Origin: Sinohyriopsis cumingii
Lineage: Eukaryota; Mollusca; Bivalvia; Unionida; Unionidae
DNA length: 64,000 nt
NCBI GenBank assembly: GCA_028554795.2
Contig: CM068842.1
Span: 55,821,360 to 55,885,359, forward strand
Direction: 5' to 3'
Of the stretch, positions 45,890 through 59,324 are shown one piece after another (position 1 is the first letter of the stretch; every line of letters begins with the position of its first letter). Both the position numbers and the translations under genes were made by a program. Under the pieces are notes generated by a model. The model ran no database searches and was not told where the DNA came from. It worked only from the letters and a program-made list of their open reading frames with translations.

Positions 45890-46985
45890 ACTCAGCAGGG
45901 TTTAAAAAGTTAAACTCGTCTTGGAAAGCCATAGTTATGAGAACAAACATACTCAACTGATGCATCGGAGTGATGGAAATCCCAATAATTTAAGGTTTCA
46001 TCAGTAAAAAAGGCATATGATCAGTTTAGCTCAATTCATCTATCGAAATAATATTCTAGGAACCCACATAAGAGATGGGGCAATAAGAGCCGCAACTCCC
46101 GAAAATGATGTTGTGGAATGCTGGAAATCAAACTAATTTAAGACTTCATCAATACAAATCGACACGCCAATCTGGCAGGAGTCCAACTATCATTGATAAA
46201 GTAAAACTGAAGAAACCAAAGCCAGGAGTGTGGGTAATCAATGCGTACAAGGTTTATAAATGATGTCTTTAAACACTAAAAATTAAATTCAAGCTATAAT
46301 CAATCTACACCTGTTTGCCAAAATTGATTAACATTCAGTAAAACCTTGGTACATTTGTGCTTCAGAAACCAAAGTCAGAAGGACAAGTATTCCTAGACAC
46401 AACTCCTGTAAATTTTGTCATGGAACATGGGAATTCAAACTTATTTGAGGTCTCATCAATATGGAGCTGCATGGCATATTTAGTTTCAATCTGCCAAAGA
46501 GAAATGTGGGCAATCAGGAAATTACAACTCCTATAAACAATAATGTCAATTACTTGAAACTGAACTCATTTAAGGTCTGATGAATAAAGCTGCATGCCAA
46601 ATTTGATTGGAATCCTAATATTCCTTAGCAAATAAAGTTGCATGCCAAATTTGATTGGAATCCAATTATTCCTTAGCAAATAAAGCTGCATGCCAAATTT
46701 GATTGGAATCCTAATATTCCTTAGCAAATAAAGTTGCATGCCAAATTTGATTGGAATCCTAATATTCCTTAGCAAATAAAGCTGCAGAAACAAAAGTTTG
46801 GTCAAACTGTCAGAGGTGATTACTCAACAATATAAAGCTGTGTACCAAATTATGTTAAAAGTCAACAATTCACAAAAAGGTTATCTTGCGGAAACCAAAT
46901 TGTTGATGGTCAGACAGACAGCTGGACGAACTGAAGTGATTATTATAGGACTCTGAAGACTTTGATGAGTGGGTGCAATAACTTA
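45890..46985. mobile_element. S4 degenerate repeat element
   Basis: Recurring aatttaaggttt/tcatcaata, gcatgccaaatttgattgg and gaaaccaaagtcag words at about 130-150 bp. Near the end is a tail of gatggtcagacagacagctg type, as in other tandem-core elements. Confidence 0.55.
46583..46790. repeat. 48-bp minisatellite nested in S4, four copies
   Basis: ataaagctgcatgccaaatt then tgattggaatcctaatattc and cttagcaa, 48 bp, repeated with almost no change. The unit is part of the older S4 monomer. Confidence 0.93.
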
Positions 46986-48439
46986 ATTAAATAAATCAGG
47001 AATCTGGTTTCCACAAAAGCAAATAATCAAACTAAGCACGAACAAAGACACTTTTCAATTGATTTACTTCAAGCAAAAATCACAATTATAGCAAAATATT
47101 ATAAGCAACCCAAAAGATACAAGTCACATGGATTGATGGAAATGAACTGATGATTTTTAAGACATGGCAATATTTATTACCATAATATAAAAAAATGACA
47201 AAAAGAAGTAAGAAATGACTGGAGCTATCCAATTAAGCATGATACCCACTTAAGTTTATAGGTTATTATGGGGATTATTATAACAAATACACAAACTACT
47301 AGATCTTTGTTTTATAAGAGATATACCCCCAATGTCCCTCTGCAAAGCAAAAAATCTTTGTCCAAAAATTTTTCTTTTTAAAAATGGATAAAAAGTTTAA
47401 AAAAAACTGCCTGTAATGGCCTGAAGGTCTAATCAGGTAGGTCATCAACATGTGAATACAATGAAGCCTATTTAATTCATTGTTCTATCTCAAGTGGTTT
47501 TTACTGAATTGTACTAACAAGATTTTTGTCGGAAACAGCTAATGGGTGTCCCTTAAAGTACTATTGGCCTTCTCCCAAGACAAAAAAGTGTGCTACCAAC
47601 TGGTGTCGTGACCATTCCATGAGAACTGCTTACCCTTGTCTGGACAAGCTGTGACCTACTTTGTACTCTAAAAGCTTTTATTCATGACTTGACTTGAGAT
47701 GGGCAGACAACTGCATATATTGAATAAAAAAATTCACCTTCTCCAAAATGATTTGCAAAAGAGACAACAGGAGTGTAACTTTTACCTACTTCTTTGAAAT
47801 CCCACACATTATTCTTGGTTTCCATTGTAGCAAGATACGTTCTTTTTTACATTTTTATTATCATTATATATAATTATATTTAACTTTCATCATTTATGCT
47901 GTTTACAGGGTTAGTTTTCATGGTAGTTTTGGGCACAAGGTTTCATGAATAAAAAATTAATGACTGTACCTACACATTTATCTTATCATTTGCAAACTCT
48001 GATGTAATAATTTTCAATTCTACAACAGATTAAAATAGTCTTGAGCCAATCTGTGCACTGCAGTCTATAAAGTTTTATTCCAATAAGACACTGCAGAGTG
48101 AGAAAAATCCTTTACCAGTAAACTTCATTTGTAGAAAGCAGGTGCACTTAAGTACCAAAATAGATCGCAGAAAATGCCCAATATAATACAACATATTTAG
48201 TTCACAGTGACCTATAAAAGTTGTAATGTTTTTCTATCTTTATCATGTGTTTACAAACAAATTTCGTTTTATTGAAATTATGATCTACATTAATGAATCA
48301 TGAAAACAATGATATGATCTCTCTAAATGTAGTGTCATGAAATGATTTTGAAATTACCAAATAACCTTGACAATGCAAGAATCCATGACAAAGCTATGAA
48401 AATAATGTAACATACAGACCCTGGTAGAATCAGTTTCAT

Positions 48440-49500
48440 TTTGCTTACCTAGCGTACAGGTCTTAACAGCTGACCATTTCAATGAGCAGACGTATGCAGC
48501 ATTGCATGCACGTAACTTAGGTAATCTCCCAAAACTTTATATCAGTTCATTTTACCTATTTTACAATATCCTGAGAGAAATTTGTTTCAAAGATAATTTT
48601 ACAATTCATATTGATCTATGCCAATATTGATAATCAGAGGTAAGATCAGTTAATCAGTCTCTTGCTCATAACTTAAGTCATTCAAGATCTTCATGATATC
48701 AATCTATGTACCAAGTTTCCGCAGAAACAGGATAAGAAATACAGTCTCATGAATATGCTCTGCCAATCAGTTGCAAGGTATCTTATTAACATAGCCTTTA
48801 TTTGAAGTCTGATTAAAATCAGATAAAAAATATAGCTACAGGAGTGGCAACAAGTTCAGCCAATCAGATGCAAGATCACCTCATTAACACACATAGATTT
48901 CTCTCATTAGTGAACTTGTCCAAAATGATAATAATATAAGCCAATATTCCAAGTTTCATCAAAATCACATTAAAAAAATACAACCTCTAGAAGGTTAACA
49001 AGCACAGCCAATCTCTGAGGCAAGACCACCAACTAGCATATATGTCTAAGACTGTAAAGGTATAAGCATATATTCTACATTTGATAAAGAACTGATCAGC
49101 AATAGAGCCTCCAAAGTTTAACAAGCTGTGCCAATCAGATGCAAAACCAATTCATTAATATGGGTCAACCTTGCTCATTACTGAACTAAATGGAGACCCT
49201 AATGATATAAGCATTTATTCTAAGTCTCATTAAAATTAGATCAGAATTATGGCCCCCAGAGTGGTAATGGGGATAACCAATCAGATGTGAGACCACCTAA
49301 TTAATATGCATGGCTCTCACTATTTGTCAAACTCGGTTGAGAATTATGATAACAGATGTCCCAAGTTTTATTGAAATTAAAAAAATCTGGTCTTTAAAGA
49401 GGTAACAAGCAATTGTTGACAGATGATGATGGATGACGGAAGCAGGTCTATACCATAAGCTATCTTGACCTTATGGCCACATGAGGTAGAAAAGCAAATA
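48440..49500. mobile_element. S3 element with head, monomers and 3' hairpin tail
   Basis: Head aacagctgaccatttcaatg at 48467. The monomer anchor caatc(agatg) is at 48861, 49009, 49132 and 49278 (spacings 148, 123, 146). The tail gatgatggatgacggaagca leads into ccataagctatcttgacctt, an imperfect hairpin with ggccacatgaggta. Confidence 0.68.
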
Positions 49501-49959
49501 AACAAGCACAAAAAATATCAAGCCTGGCAAATACAACAAAATGGCAAGATATTATCATCCTGAAAAGTTCTTAGCTGTGGTGACAGGTAGGATGGGGAAT
49601 GATATAAGCTTTATGAACATATATGCACTCTGACCCAATATATGCATCCAAGAGACCCAGATGCAACCACACATTCCTCACACCTCTGTCAGGATACACA
49701 ATCAATAAAGTGTCAATATCATCTACAGTTATGGTAAACTAAACCAATATTGTAAAAGTCAGAAAGGTAGATTACAGGTATATATTTTGGCTAAACTAAA
49801 TAAATAAACGATATCAGTCAGGGAAACATCATTACCTTCACATAGTACTGCAACTATTTTATTAAAGCAATAAAATAAAATTAATAATAAATGTTGAAAG
49901 TACATGACAGGTCAACTCAAAAAGTCTATCAGTGGCTGAAAACAAGAGTGCTGTGAACA

Positions 49960-50290
49960 GCATGTTAAACAATTGCCCTATGTTTAATAGCCCTACGTAG
50001 ATAGTAGTAGGAAAAAGCTGACTGCAGATTATTGACCAATAAGTCTCAACGACCTTGACCTCTGATAACGAAATGCAGTCTTGAGTTAAGGTTACAGTTC
50101 AGAAAGCATTTTCTTATTAGAGTTACTATGAAAATAACCTCTGACCTTTAAAGCCTTCAATAAATGGGTTTCTTTATTACCCAAGCCATCCACAAAGTAT
50201 GACCAAGCAACTTACTCTAGAACAAAAGTTGTTATGCAAAGGATGAATGAATTATTTAAAAAGTTGCAAATCCTCTAGCTGTATGCAAAG
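49960..50290. repeat. Short S6 copy
   Basis: acgaccttgacctctgataa, tccacaaagtatgaccaa and gcagtcttgagttaaggtta follow the S6 order seen at 41240-41500. Confidence 0.55.
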
Positions 50291-51032
50291 CTAAAGAAGA
50301 AACTTATATTTAATGTTTTTTGAGATTTTGGAGTGAATCTTCTAGGCTCATAGCAAGAAACAAGACATTCAGGTAAAAGAATGGAAAGTGAGCTGGGTGA
50401 ATGATTTTACCTTCCAATGGAGTACATATATCTACATTCTCCATTTATAAATCAAGGTTATTGCCAAGTTCATGTCAGCAACTAATTGTCAAAGTACGCC
50501 ACAAAATAGCTGAATGGAGATCATGCCAACATCACATGATCTTAGGAGAACATCTGTACTCAGAAGATGTCATGCATGCCCTAGTTGGGCTCAAAATTAT
50601 CTTTCAAAAAGTCAGATTATGAATGATAAATAAATTTCATAATCCAGAATAATTTAAATACCTGGAATCTTTTCTAGTGATTCACAATTGTTGATTTGAT
50701 ATGTATGCAGTAGCTATATAAAGGAATTAAACCCGCATTGTTTCATTGTTCAGTTATATTTCAGTCATAGTGGAAATATGATTTATTTATAATTTGGTTG
50801 TTGAAACTGACAGTGGAAAAACATTTACTCTAAGTAGACAATACCTTGCTAGATTACTGTGAAAACATTCAAGGACTTGAATATTTAATAATTTTGTTGG
50901 ATTACATGAAACATTCAGAGACTTTTGTATTATTCACTTTCAGTGGATTTAGCTTGAAGTAAATGTTTTTTAGCAAAAAACCTGCAATCATGCAGTCCAG
51001 CAGCATCTATGCGGAGAGCATAAATGACAATA

Positions 51033-51995
51033 GATGATGAATGCCAGATGCTAGATCACATCATAAGATCATTTGGCATTATGTACAAGTTTGCCAGATG
51101 CTAGATCACATCATAAGATCATTTGGCATTATGGACAAGTTTGCCAGATGCTAGATCACATCATAAGATCATTTGGCATTATGGACAAGTTTGCCAGATG
51201 CTAGATCACATCATAAGATCATTTGGCATTATGAACAAGTTTGCCAGATGCTAGATCACATCATAACATCATCTGGCATTATGGACAAGTTTGCCAGATG
51301 CTAGATCACATCATAAGATCATTTGGCATTATGGACAAGTTTGCCAGATGCTAGATCACATCATAAGATCATTTGGCATTATGAACAAGTTTGCCAGATG
51401 CTAGATCACATCATAACATCATCTGGCATAATGACCAAGTTTGCCAGATGCTAGATCACATCATAAGATCATTTGGCATTATGGACAAGTTTGCCAGATG
51501 CTAGATCACATCATAAGATCATTTGGCATTATGAACAAGTTTGCCAGATGCTAGATCACATCATAAGATCATCTGGCATTATGGACAAGTTTGCCAGATG
51601 CTAGATCACATCATAAGATCATCTGGCATTATGAACAAGTTTGCCAGATGCTAGATCACATCATAAGATCATTTGGCATTATGGACAAGTTTGCCAGATG
51701 CTAGATCACATCATAAGATCATTTGGCATTATGGACAAGTTTGCCAGATGCTAGATCACATCATAAGATCATTTGGCATTATGAACAAGTTTGCCAGATG
51801 CTAGATCACATCATAAGATCATCTGGCATTATGGACAAGTTTGCCAGATGCTAGATCACATCATAAGATCATCTGGCATTATGAACAAGTTTGCCAGATG
51901 CTAGATCACATCATAAGATCATCTGGCATTATGGACAAGTTTGCCAGATGCTAGATCACATCATAAGATCATCTGGCATTACGGACAAGTTTGCT
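51033..51995. repeat. 50-bp satellite, 19 copies, very homogeneous, with higher-order pattern
   Basis: Unit: ttgccagatgctagatcaca, tcataagatcatttggcatt, atggacaagt. Sites vary between atttgg/atctgg, atggac/atgaac and taagatc/taacatc. The variants recur in blocks of three and then five units. Each unit has a TGCCAGATG ... CATCTGGCA inverted repeat, perfect in the atctgg units. Confidence 0.97.
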
Positions 51996-52059
51996 AATAA
52001 GGAGTAGCTTATTAGATTTGTTTTCCCTTTTTAACTATTGCAAAATGTTATGTGTTGAA

Positions 52060-53110
52060 TAATTTAGTTTTATTTTTTAAATTCTGAATGATAGCAACCA
52101 CATTTGATGCCCGATAAGCATTTCCAAAACAATCTTGAATGGATTTGATATCAGGATGTTCCTGTTCACATAAAGTTAAATTATGCCATGCAGTTATTGA
52201 AAAGTCATGTACAGTTGTTTTTTTTATTGTTATAAACAATTATTTTACTGAATTTCATTAAGTTTTTTATATACCTTTTTGGGATAAGAAATCACTTAAA
52301 GTTTTATCTATTTATGGCAACAGCAGAGATCTGGATGTAATATCTGTATCAGCCCTCAATGCCAGAATGCCTCCTATCAAATTCAAATTTTGTCAAGTTC
52401 TTTAGAAGTGGTTAAAATATTCTTTTTTTCAGTATAATGGCTACTATCTGATGGTGGATGGGCATCATTTGTATAAAATTAAAAGGCATTTAAGCCATGA
52501 TGCTTTCTGTCAAATTTGGTTCAATTCTGTTCAGTGCTCACTTAAAAAGAATTCTTAGTAATGATGGTCGTATTTAGTTCAGGGTTGAATATCGTTTGTA
52601 CAAACTTTAAATGCCTTCAATTAAGGAAGCTGTACAAATTTAATCAATTCTGTTCATCAGGTTTTGAAACAACTGTTTTAAGGTTTTTTATTTTGAGCAA
52701 TAATGGCCATATATGATATCAAAGCAAAATAATTTGTAAAAATTTCAAAGGTCTTTATCAGAGAATGCTTTATGTGAAAGCGCATCAAATTCTGTTCAGC
52801 CGGTTTTGAAATTATTTAAATTTGTTTCTGTTTTAGTAATGGTCACAATAGCTAATGGTGGAATGGAATCATTTGTTAAAGTTTGTAAGATCTTTGCATG
52901 AGGATACTTTCTGTCAAGATTAGTCTAATTCTGTTTAGAAGTTTTTGTGAAGAGGTCATTTAAAAGTTTTTATAATTTTACTAATGGTGACCATAACTGA
53001 TTGTAATTCAGTAGAATCTGTATGATCTTAAAAGGCCTTCATTCCAGGATGCTCAGTGTCAAGTTTGATCGAGTTTGGACTAAAGAATTTGTAGAAACAT
53101 AATAGAAAAA
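52060..53110. repeat. S2 degenerate tandem repeat, main array
   Basis: About seven monomers of ~130-150 bp with gtaatggtggccat-like, atcatttgtaca, aggatgctttctgtcaa and ttctgttcag words. Confidence 0.65.
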
Positions 53111-53269
53111 AGTTGAAAATAGCAACTGTTGATACAAATGCATGACAACACATGCTGGATGTAGGAAAATGCCATAAAAACTCACTCAGGCAAGCTAAGA
53201 AGCAAATTTAGAGACATTTGCCCCTGCCTACCAAAGTAAGGTCACCAAAGGTATACAGTGATGAAATAT

Positions 53270-54260
53270 AAGTGTAGCAAGGTTGATCCATGAACTTCAG
53301 GAACCTTTAATGATATTAAGCAGAAACAAAAGCAACCAAAAAAACAGAACTACTAAAATGACCTTGAACATAGGACACAACATTTGGAAGGCAACACATC
53401 TTTTAGTGACAATATGCAAGTATACCAAATTTCATCCATTTATCTTAAACAGCTCATGAGTTATTGATGAGAGGAAATAATGTCACAAGTTAAGACCTCA
53501 AAGGTAGTTTGCAGCATGACTTCGTCTGATGATGTAAATTTATATATTAAATTTCACCTCCTTATCTCAAACAGTCCTAAAGATATATAATGGAATCCAA
53601 AGTGTGATGGAAAACTTGGCTATTTGTCTGAGGCCCAGAAAATGAAGACAGGGTCATCAATGTAGTGGATGACAAACACCCTCACAATGATGTAAACAAA
53701 GTTTCATCACTTAAGCAGAAAGTTTGTGTGGAAAGGAAAGTGTGATGGCAAATATTGGTCTGTGACCTTGAAACAGATGATAAAACCTCTGATTGGTATG
53801 CAACACACCTGCTAATCATGATGCATAAACATACCAAGTTTCATCACTTAATCTCAAATGGCTTTACAGTTCTAGAGTAAAATGTGAAGTGTGACGTTAA
53901 ACACAAAATAATGGCATTGTCTTGACCCTGGAAATAAAACCCCAAATGCAATATGAAACACACCTTCTAATTATAATATACAAGTATACCATGTTTCATA
54001 CATTATCTCAAATGGCTTGAAAGACATAAGTAAAGTGAGAAGGATTATTTAAAATACTGAATAGTGGCCTTGACCTTGAAGATAGGACTGTGCTATGTGA
54101 CAAACCATCTTATAGTGATGCAGAAATAAACCAAGTAGCCCTCAATCACAAACTGCAATCACAAAATAGTGCAGACGAAAGTGTGATGAATGGAGGGATA
54201 GAAAAATAGATGACATGGTAGATAGTATGTTCCTACTATTTTTTAGGGGTCATTTTCATC
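53270..54260. mobile_element. S5 degenerate tandem repeat element
   Basis: Monomers of ~130-150 bp with accaagtttcatcacttaat, ctcaaatggct and ggccttgaccttgaa words. The end has gaatggagggatag, similar in style to the other tails. Confidence 0.58.
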
Positions 54261-55397
54261 TTCTGCTTGGCAGGGCATCACAGAAGAAAATAACTGAAAT
54301 CAACTGTGATTTCCTTGTCTCAGTGCCAACTTAGGTGCTGACTATATTAGTCTATTGATGTGCATCTGTACATGCCATGTATTGCTTTTATTAACATTAA
54401 TCCATTTTGTTTTCATTTTTAACACCTCCTTCATGATCTGATAGTATAACATGCATGTCTGTCTGTGCTGCATTGACTGTTATTGTCCCATGCCCTAAAC
54501 TTAATGGTCTAAATTACTCCATCTTGTATATTTTCCCCAATGTTAAAAAAACCTTCTTTATAAAAAAGATACAATGAAATGCCAACTCAAATTAATCTAA
54601 AACCAGTCTAAAACAGCCGAGTTTGCCACCTTAGTGTGACCTTGGGAGAGATGCTAAGATTTCCTCAGCATGATGTAGCCAATAACACACAATAACATAG
54701 TTTTCTTTAATTTTTTGCTATTAAAATAAGGACACTGAAAGAGGGTAGTAACATAGTTATGGTGCATCTGGATCTCAGTCTTACAACACTGGGTATGATG
54801 ACTATAAATGATACCCTTGACACTGTTCAACATAAATAGTACTGTCTAAACAAAATTAAAACACTTGTACAACACTGAAAGCTCAACATCTGGCAAAAAT
54901 GAAATATAATGATCAAATCTTGTTTTGCTTGCCACTGTCTGCGGGTAGCATTCAAGCATGAAGCACATCAAGCTTCCTAACAATGTGTCAATTACACTGC
55001 TGATATCCGACAGTATAATCATCTCTTTAAATTACAACAATTAATGAGGTACACAAACTCTTAATTTGAATAAAAATAAAGATGTCACATTCCAATTGCT
55101 TACAGATTTCTGATCAACCATAAAACCTTCAGTGATTAGCAAAAACCTGACAGCATAAAGCTAGTGACAAAACAAAAGTACAGGGAATTGAAAAAAGTTT
55201 TCAATAAACAAACTGAATAAAATAGGGATATTAACCTTGTTTATAGGTAGAAATAAACTTTAATGTAATTACCTAGCACATTAAAAAAAAGAAATGCCTG
55301 ATAATTTATTAAATTTTTTTACACTGTATATAAAAGAAAAAGGAAATGTAGCATAAAGATGGCACAATTAAATGTGATATGTTTTCATTCAACTTAC

Positions 55398-55465
55398 CAG
55401 CATGTTCTTCTCTTCTGTCACTTCACTGGTTTTGTTTTTACTAGTATCCAACTTTACCTGCAAAT
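55398..55465 (-). CDS. CLIP1: CLIP1-like exon 2 of the window (LQVKLDTSKNK...)
   Basis: 68 nt, acceptor gtttacag, donor gtaagt. Two AG acceptors lie 8 bp apart (gtttacag and atttgcag). The outer one is chosen because its two extra bases complete the aspartate codon left open by the previous exon and keep LQVKLDT in frame; the inner one would break the frame. It encodes 22 residues, LQVKLDTSKNKTSEVTEEKN plus ML, matching human [20 protein letters not shown]. It is isolated between introns of 9.9 and 3.9 kb. Confidence 0.8.
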
Positions 55466-55869
55466 CTGTAAACATTCATTTAAAAAGATAAAAATTACAA
55501 TTGATATAGGAGCCTGGCACATATAAGACATGAAAAGATATTATAATCCTGAAAGTGCTAAGTTTTGGTGACATGGACAAAATACATTTTGAATGTGGTG
55601 ATAACAAAATGCAAATAAAATTCTAGAGAAATAGCCAATTTTTTTCTTTTTATTTTCCTTTCATAGACAAATAATTCGCTTAGCTGTGAGTAGCCAATTT
55701 ACTATCAAAAGGAATAATACAAGATGATAAAAGAACATAAATAAATAAGTTGATTCAATTATATTTTGATTGGTATCAAGTTTTCTGAGTATCATGCCTT
55801 AGGGCAAATTGGCATTTTATCTGTATATAAATTCCTGGATCGTAGAAAAGTCCAATTGTTTCAATAAAA

Positions 55870-57245
55870 CAAACGTCCCTCTGAGGGACTGATGCTTTAC
55901 TGCATGGAGTAAAATTCTTTTTACTGCCAAGTACTGAAACCATTCCTGAGTGGTAAGATTTTCAATTTAGCCATATTAGCTTAAAGTTCAGTATCATTTT
56001 CATTGAGGACCAACTATATATCTGGTGAAAACACATATCAATATCACTTTCGATTTTAAAAGGAGTAGCAATGAGTGGCTACTATGGTGCCCATACTGGA
56101 TGTCAGATTGGTACCATTTTCATTCAAGACCAACAATACATTTTATATCTTCTAGTGAAAACCCCATGTTGATTTGACCAACCTTTTAGGTGGAGTAGCA
56201 ATAACAAGATTCTCAAGATGGCTACAGTGATGGTCATATTGGATGTACAAGTAGTATCATTTTCATTTAGGACTAAGAAACATCATAAGAAGTCATCTGG
56301 TCAAAAACCCATGACAATGACCTTCTGATCAGGAGTAGTGATAACCAACTTTTCATAATGGCTCCTGTGCTGACAATTTTGGACATAGAGCAGCACCATT
56401 TTCATATAAGACAAACAGGACATCATAAGAAGTCTTTCAGCAAAAACCTCATTCTGACATGACCATCCATTCTGAAAAAGCAGTTCATCCAAGTGGAACC
56501 ATTTTTGTTTAGGACCAGCTAACTATACATCATAAGAAGTGTTCTGATGTAAACATTTATGTCGATATAGACTTTTTACTCAGAAGCAGAAGTGATAACT
56601 AGATCTTTATGATGGCTGCTGTGGGAGCCATATTGGGTGTTAGATTGTCACTATTTTCATTTAGGACTAACAAAGCAGTATAACAAATCTTTAGTGAAAT
56701 CCCAATGTTAATATGACCATTCACTGAGAAGGATTATGACAAGATTTTTAAGGCTGCTCTGTTGGCCATACTGACTGTCTGGCAGGGGTCCCCAGATGGC
56801 CGAGTGGCTTAAAGAATTTGCCTTTACCAATCACTGCCATCTCACTACTGTCCATGCGGTTTTGAGTCTTGGGCTTAGCCAGCTTGGGTATGCAAGAAAG
56901 CTGCCAATAGTGTCCCATGGCTCGGTGCTTCTAATGGGTTTTCTTGGGTTCTTCCTCCACCAGTTATACAGGATACCATGTATAGGCTTTTTTGCACTGA
57001 GAAATGGTGTTAAACCCAAATAATAACAACAATTGTCTGAGAGCATCATTTTCATTTACAACCAAAGAGATAATGGGATGAATATGTGTGTAAAATTTCT
57101 TTGTAGGAGAAGAAGTGATACAAAATGTGTGCCAACAGACAGATGGATGAAAGATGATGGATGTAGAGTACAGACAATGGATGATGGAAAATAGGCTATC
57201 CCATAAGCTCCTCTGGTCTTGACCAATTGAGCTATGAATAATATT
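55870..57245. mobile_element. S1 element with head, core, SINE insertion and tail hairpin
   Basis: Head ctgatgctttactg and actgccaagtactgaaac at 55887-55945; five to six monomers; tail aatgggatgaatatgtgtgt and gatggatgaaagatgatgga, ending in the imperfect hairpin agctcctctggtc / gaccaattgagct at 57206-57235. Interrupted by the SINE at 56786-57033. Confidence 0.72.
56786..57033 (+). mobile_element. SINE-A inserted in an S1 monomer, plus orientation
   Basis: Head gatggccgagtggcttaaag, B-box region gttttgagtctt (decayed), end gtgttaaacccaaataataa. Imperfect 10-bp target duplication tgtctggcag / tgtctgagag at 56776-56785 and 57034-57043. More diverged than the 20512 copy. Confidence 0.85.
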
Positions 57246-57772
57246 TTGTCAAGTCTATAAAAATGTGTTTGAAGCAACCATGAAATCTATGAAAAGTGTT
57301 ACCCAATGAAAAAAAGTGAATTCATGGTAATATCAAACGACCAAATTCCAGTAACAGATGTCTTTCCTTTTTCATTGGAAGGAAGTGTAGTTTTGTTGAT
57401 GAAGAGCTAGGTGATGATGAATTAAAATACATTGTTACAGAAAGATTCTGAACACTGACAAATGAATCCATGTGAGGTATCATAAATATAAAGGGAGTCA
57501 TGGTAACTCAGTGGTGTTGAGTGTAAGAATATAAATTCAAGGGCCATGGGTTTGACACCTGCCCAGGCCAGCCCAAGTCAGCTGCCTTGATGTATTCTTG
57601 GGAAAGGCAATAAGTTTACATTTTCTCATATTTAAAAAATCATAAAGACAAAAATAGCATCAATATAAAGTTGAAATAAAATTTGATATAAAAATATGGT
57701 TAAGATGGTAACAATAATATGTAGGTCCATCATTCAGCAGCCACACTGCCACTGAATGATGATGTAGAAAGT

Positions 57773-57823
57773 TGTTGTTGTTGTAGGGATTTAATGCCAT
57801 TTTTCAGCACACGATAGGCTATA
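57773..57823 (-). mobile_element. SINE-A, 5'-truncated copy with ~30-bp flanking duplication
   Basis: Only the last ~50 bp (gttgttgtagggatttaatg to cgataggctata). The 30 bp before it (57742-57771) recur after it (57824-57853) with one change, an unusually long but clear target duplication. Confidence 0.82.
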
Positions 57824-57859
57824 CACACTGCCACTAAATGATGATGTAGAAAGTTGATA

Positions 57860-58620
57860 ATCACATGCTGATGAAGTTATATCAATATAGTGCTGGATAT
57901 CAAGTTGTTTGGAAATCCAATAATAAGTGAGAATTATTTTGTTGAAACAAAAAGTGGATGAGTGCAACAGAGGGGACATAACTCTGCTAAATGATGATGC
58001 ACCCTGAATACTGAAAAATTAATATCAATATGAAGTGCATTCCAAATCTAGCTGAAATCTAACAGGAACCAGAGCTAGTAGTGATGGGTCCATTAAAAGG
58101 GTCATGCTTATTACAAATCAATCTGTTGGGCTTTAAATGGAGGAACTTATTTGATACACGAAAGTTCGATGAAATTTCAGGGGTCATGATTCCCCTAAAT
58201 GACAATGTGAAATACTTGAAATCCAATGCCTTCAAGGACTCACCAATACAAGCACATCCCAAGTAAAGATGTAAAATTAACTGACAAGGGACATAACTCT
58301 GTCCATAATGGTGAAGACAAGTCAAACCTATTATAGGCATAAGTACACATAGAAGAATGTTCTTACTACATTCTATCATGCTGTGTTGAATGGTGTTGGA
58401 GCTATTTGGACAACACGCAACATTCACAAATGAAAACAAATCACTTGACAAGGGCATAACTTGAAACTAATAAAAGAAATGTGTAAGTCTACAGGATAAT
58501 GTTCATAGCAAATTTCATCAGACTATGTTCAAGGGTAGTTTAACTACACTGGTTACAACCAAGACCAAATGTGAAAAATATGAAGTCAACTGTCAAGATC
58601 CACAACTATTCCAAATTGAA
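57860..58620. repeat. S8 degenerate repeat
   Basis: ggggacataactctg, ccaaatctagctgaaat and aagtgcattcc-like words recur at irregular spacing (about 57970, 58290, 58450). A 132-codon minus-strand frame overlaps it but has no coding support. Confidence 0.45.
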
Positions 58621-59324
58621 GTTGACGAGTAATAGCCTACAAAAGGTACATCTTGATCTATGAGATTATGTACACACTAAACTGCATCAGAAAAATTGAG
58701 TGGTTTCTTAGACTTACTGGTTATAAAAGGATCTGGTGCACAGGAGATTTAAAACAGATAGGAAAAGGGCAATATTGAAATTAAAATTGGACTTTGCAAG
58801 AACAAATCCTTAAAAGGTATCACTATGTGCAATAGGCAAATCACATATGAAATGGCATAGATTATTGTAAGAATGCAGCAGGTTGGTGGATACAAGAAAT
58901 GTGAATGGAAAAAAAAAGAGTTGGAGAGATGGACTCATGAAGAGATAGGCACAAGGACAGATGGGAAAGGCAATTATTATTGTGGTTCCACAGCTTGATT
59001 AAGTTATTTTCCAGAAATGAAAGTTGTAACTATGCTAAATGATTTAGTATACTAACAATTCAACTCACCTGAGGTCTATCAATATTAAGCTACATACCAA
59101 ATCTGGTTGAAATTCATTAAGGAAGTTACTGTGCAAAACATGAAATTGAAGACAATTAGAAGGCTAGTCCAGCCAATTAGCAGTCTAGTCCCCATATTTC
59201 TGTACATTATATACAGTGTATCATGCAATGTATGGATAAAAAAAATAAAAAAAATAATACAATAACATCAACTTGAAAGCATCTATATTTTCCAGTAAAA
59301 TTTTTAAGCCAGAACTACAGTTCA

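Larger units (their letters stand above)
45489..55397 (-). other. Intron, 9.9 kb
   Basis: Contains S4 with a nested 48-bp array, S3, a short S6 copy, the 50-bp satellite, S2 and S5 blocks. 47000-48400, 50640-51000 and 54300-55390 hold nothing recognisable. Confidence 0.7.

Noticed and set aside
51033-51995. Regular 50-bp repeats resembling a CRISPR array
   Set aside because: There are no unique spacers: the whole 50 bp is repeated. The host is a eukaryote.
58059-58457. 132-codon minus-strand open frame
   Set aside because: Lies in the S8 degenerate repeat, and composition resembles non-coding DNA; no family recognised.
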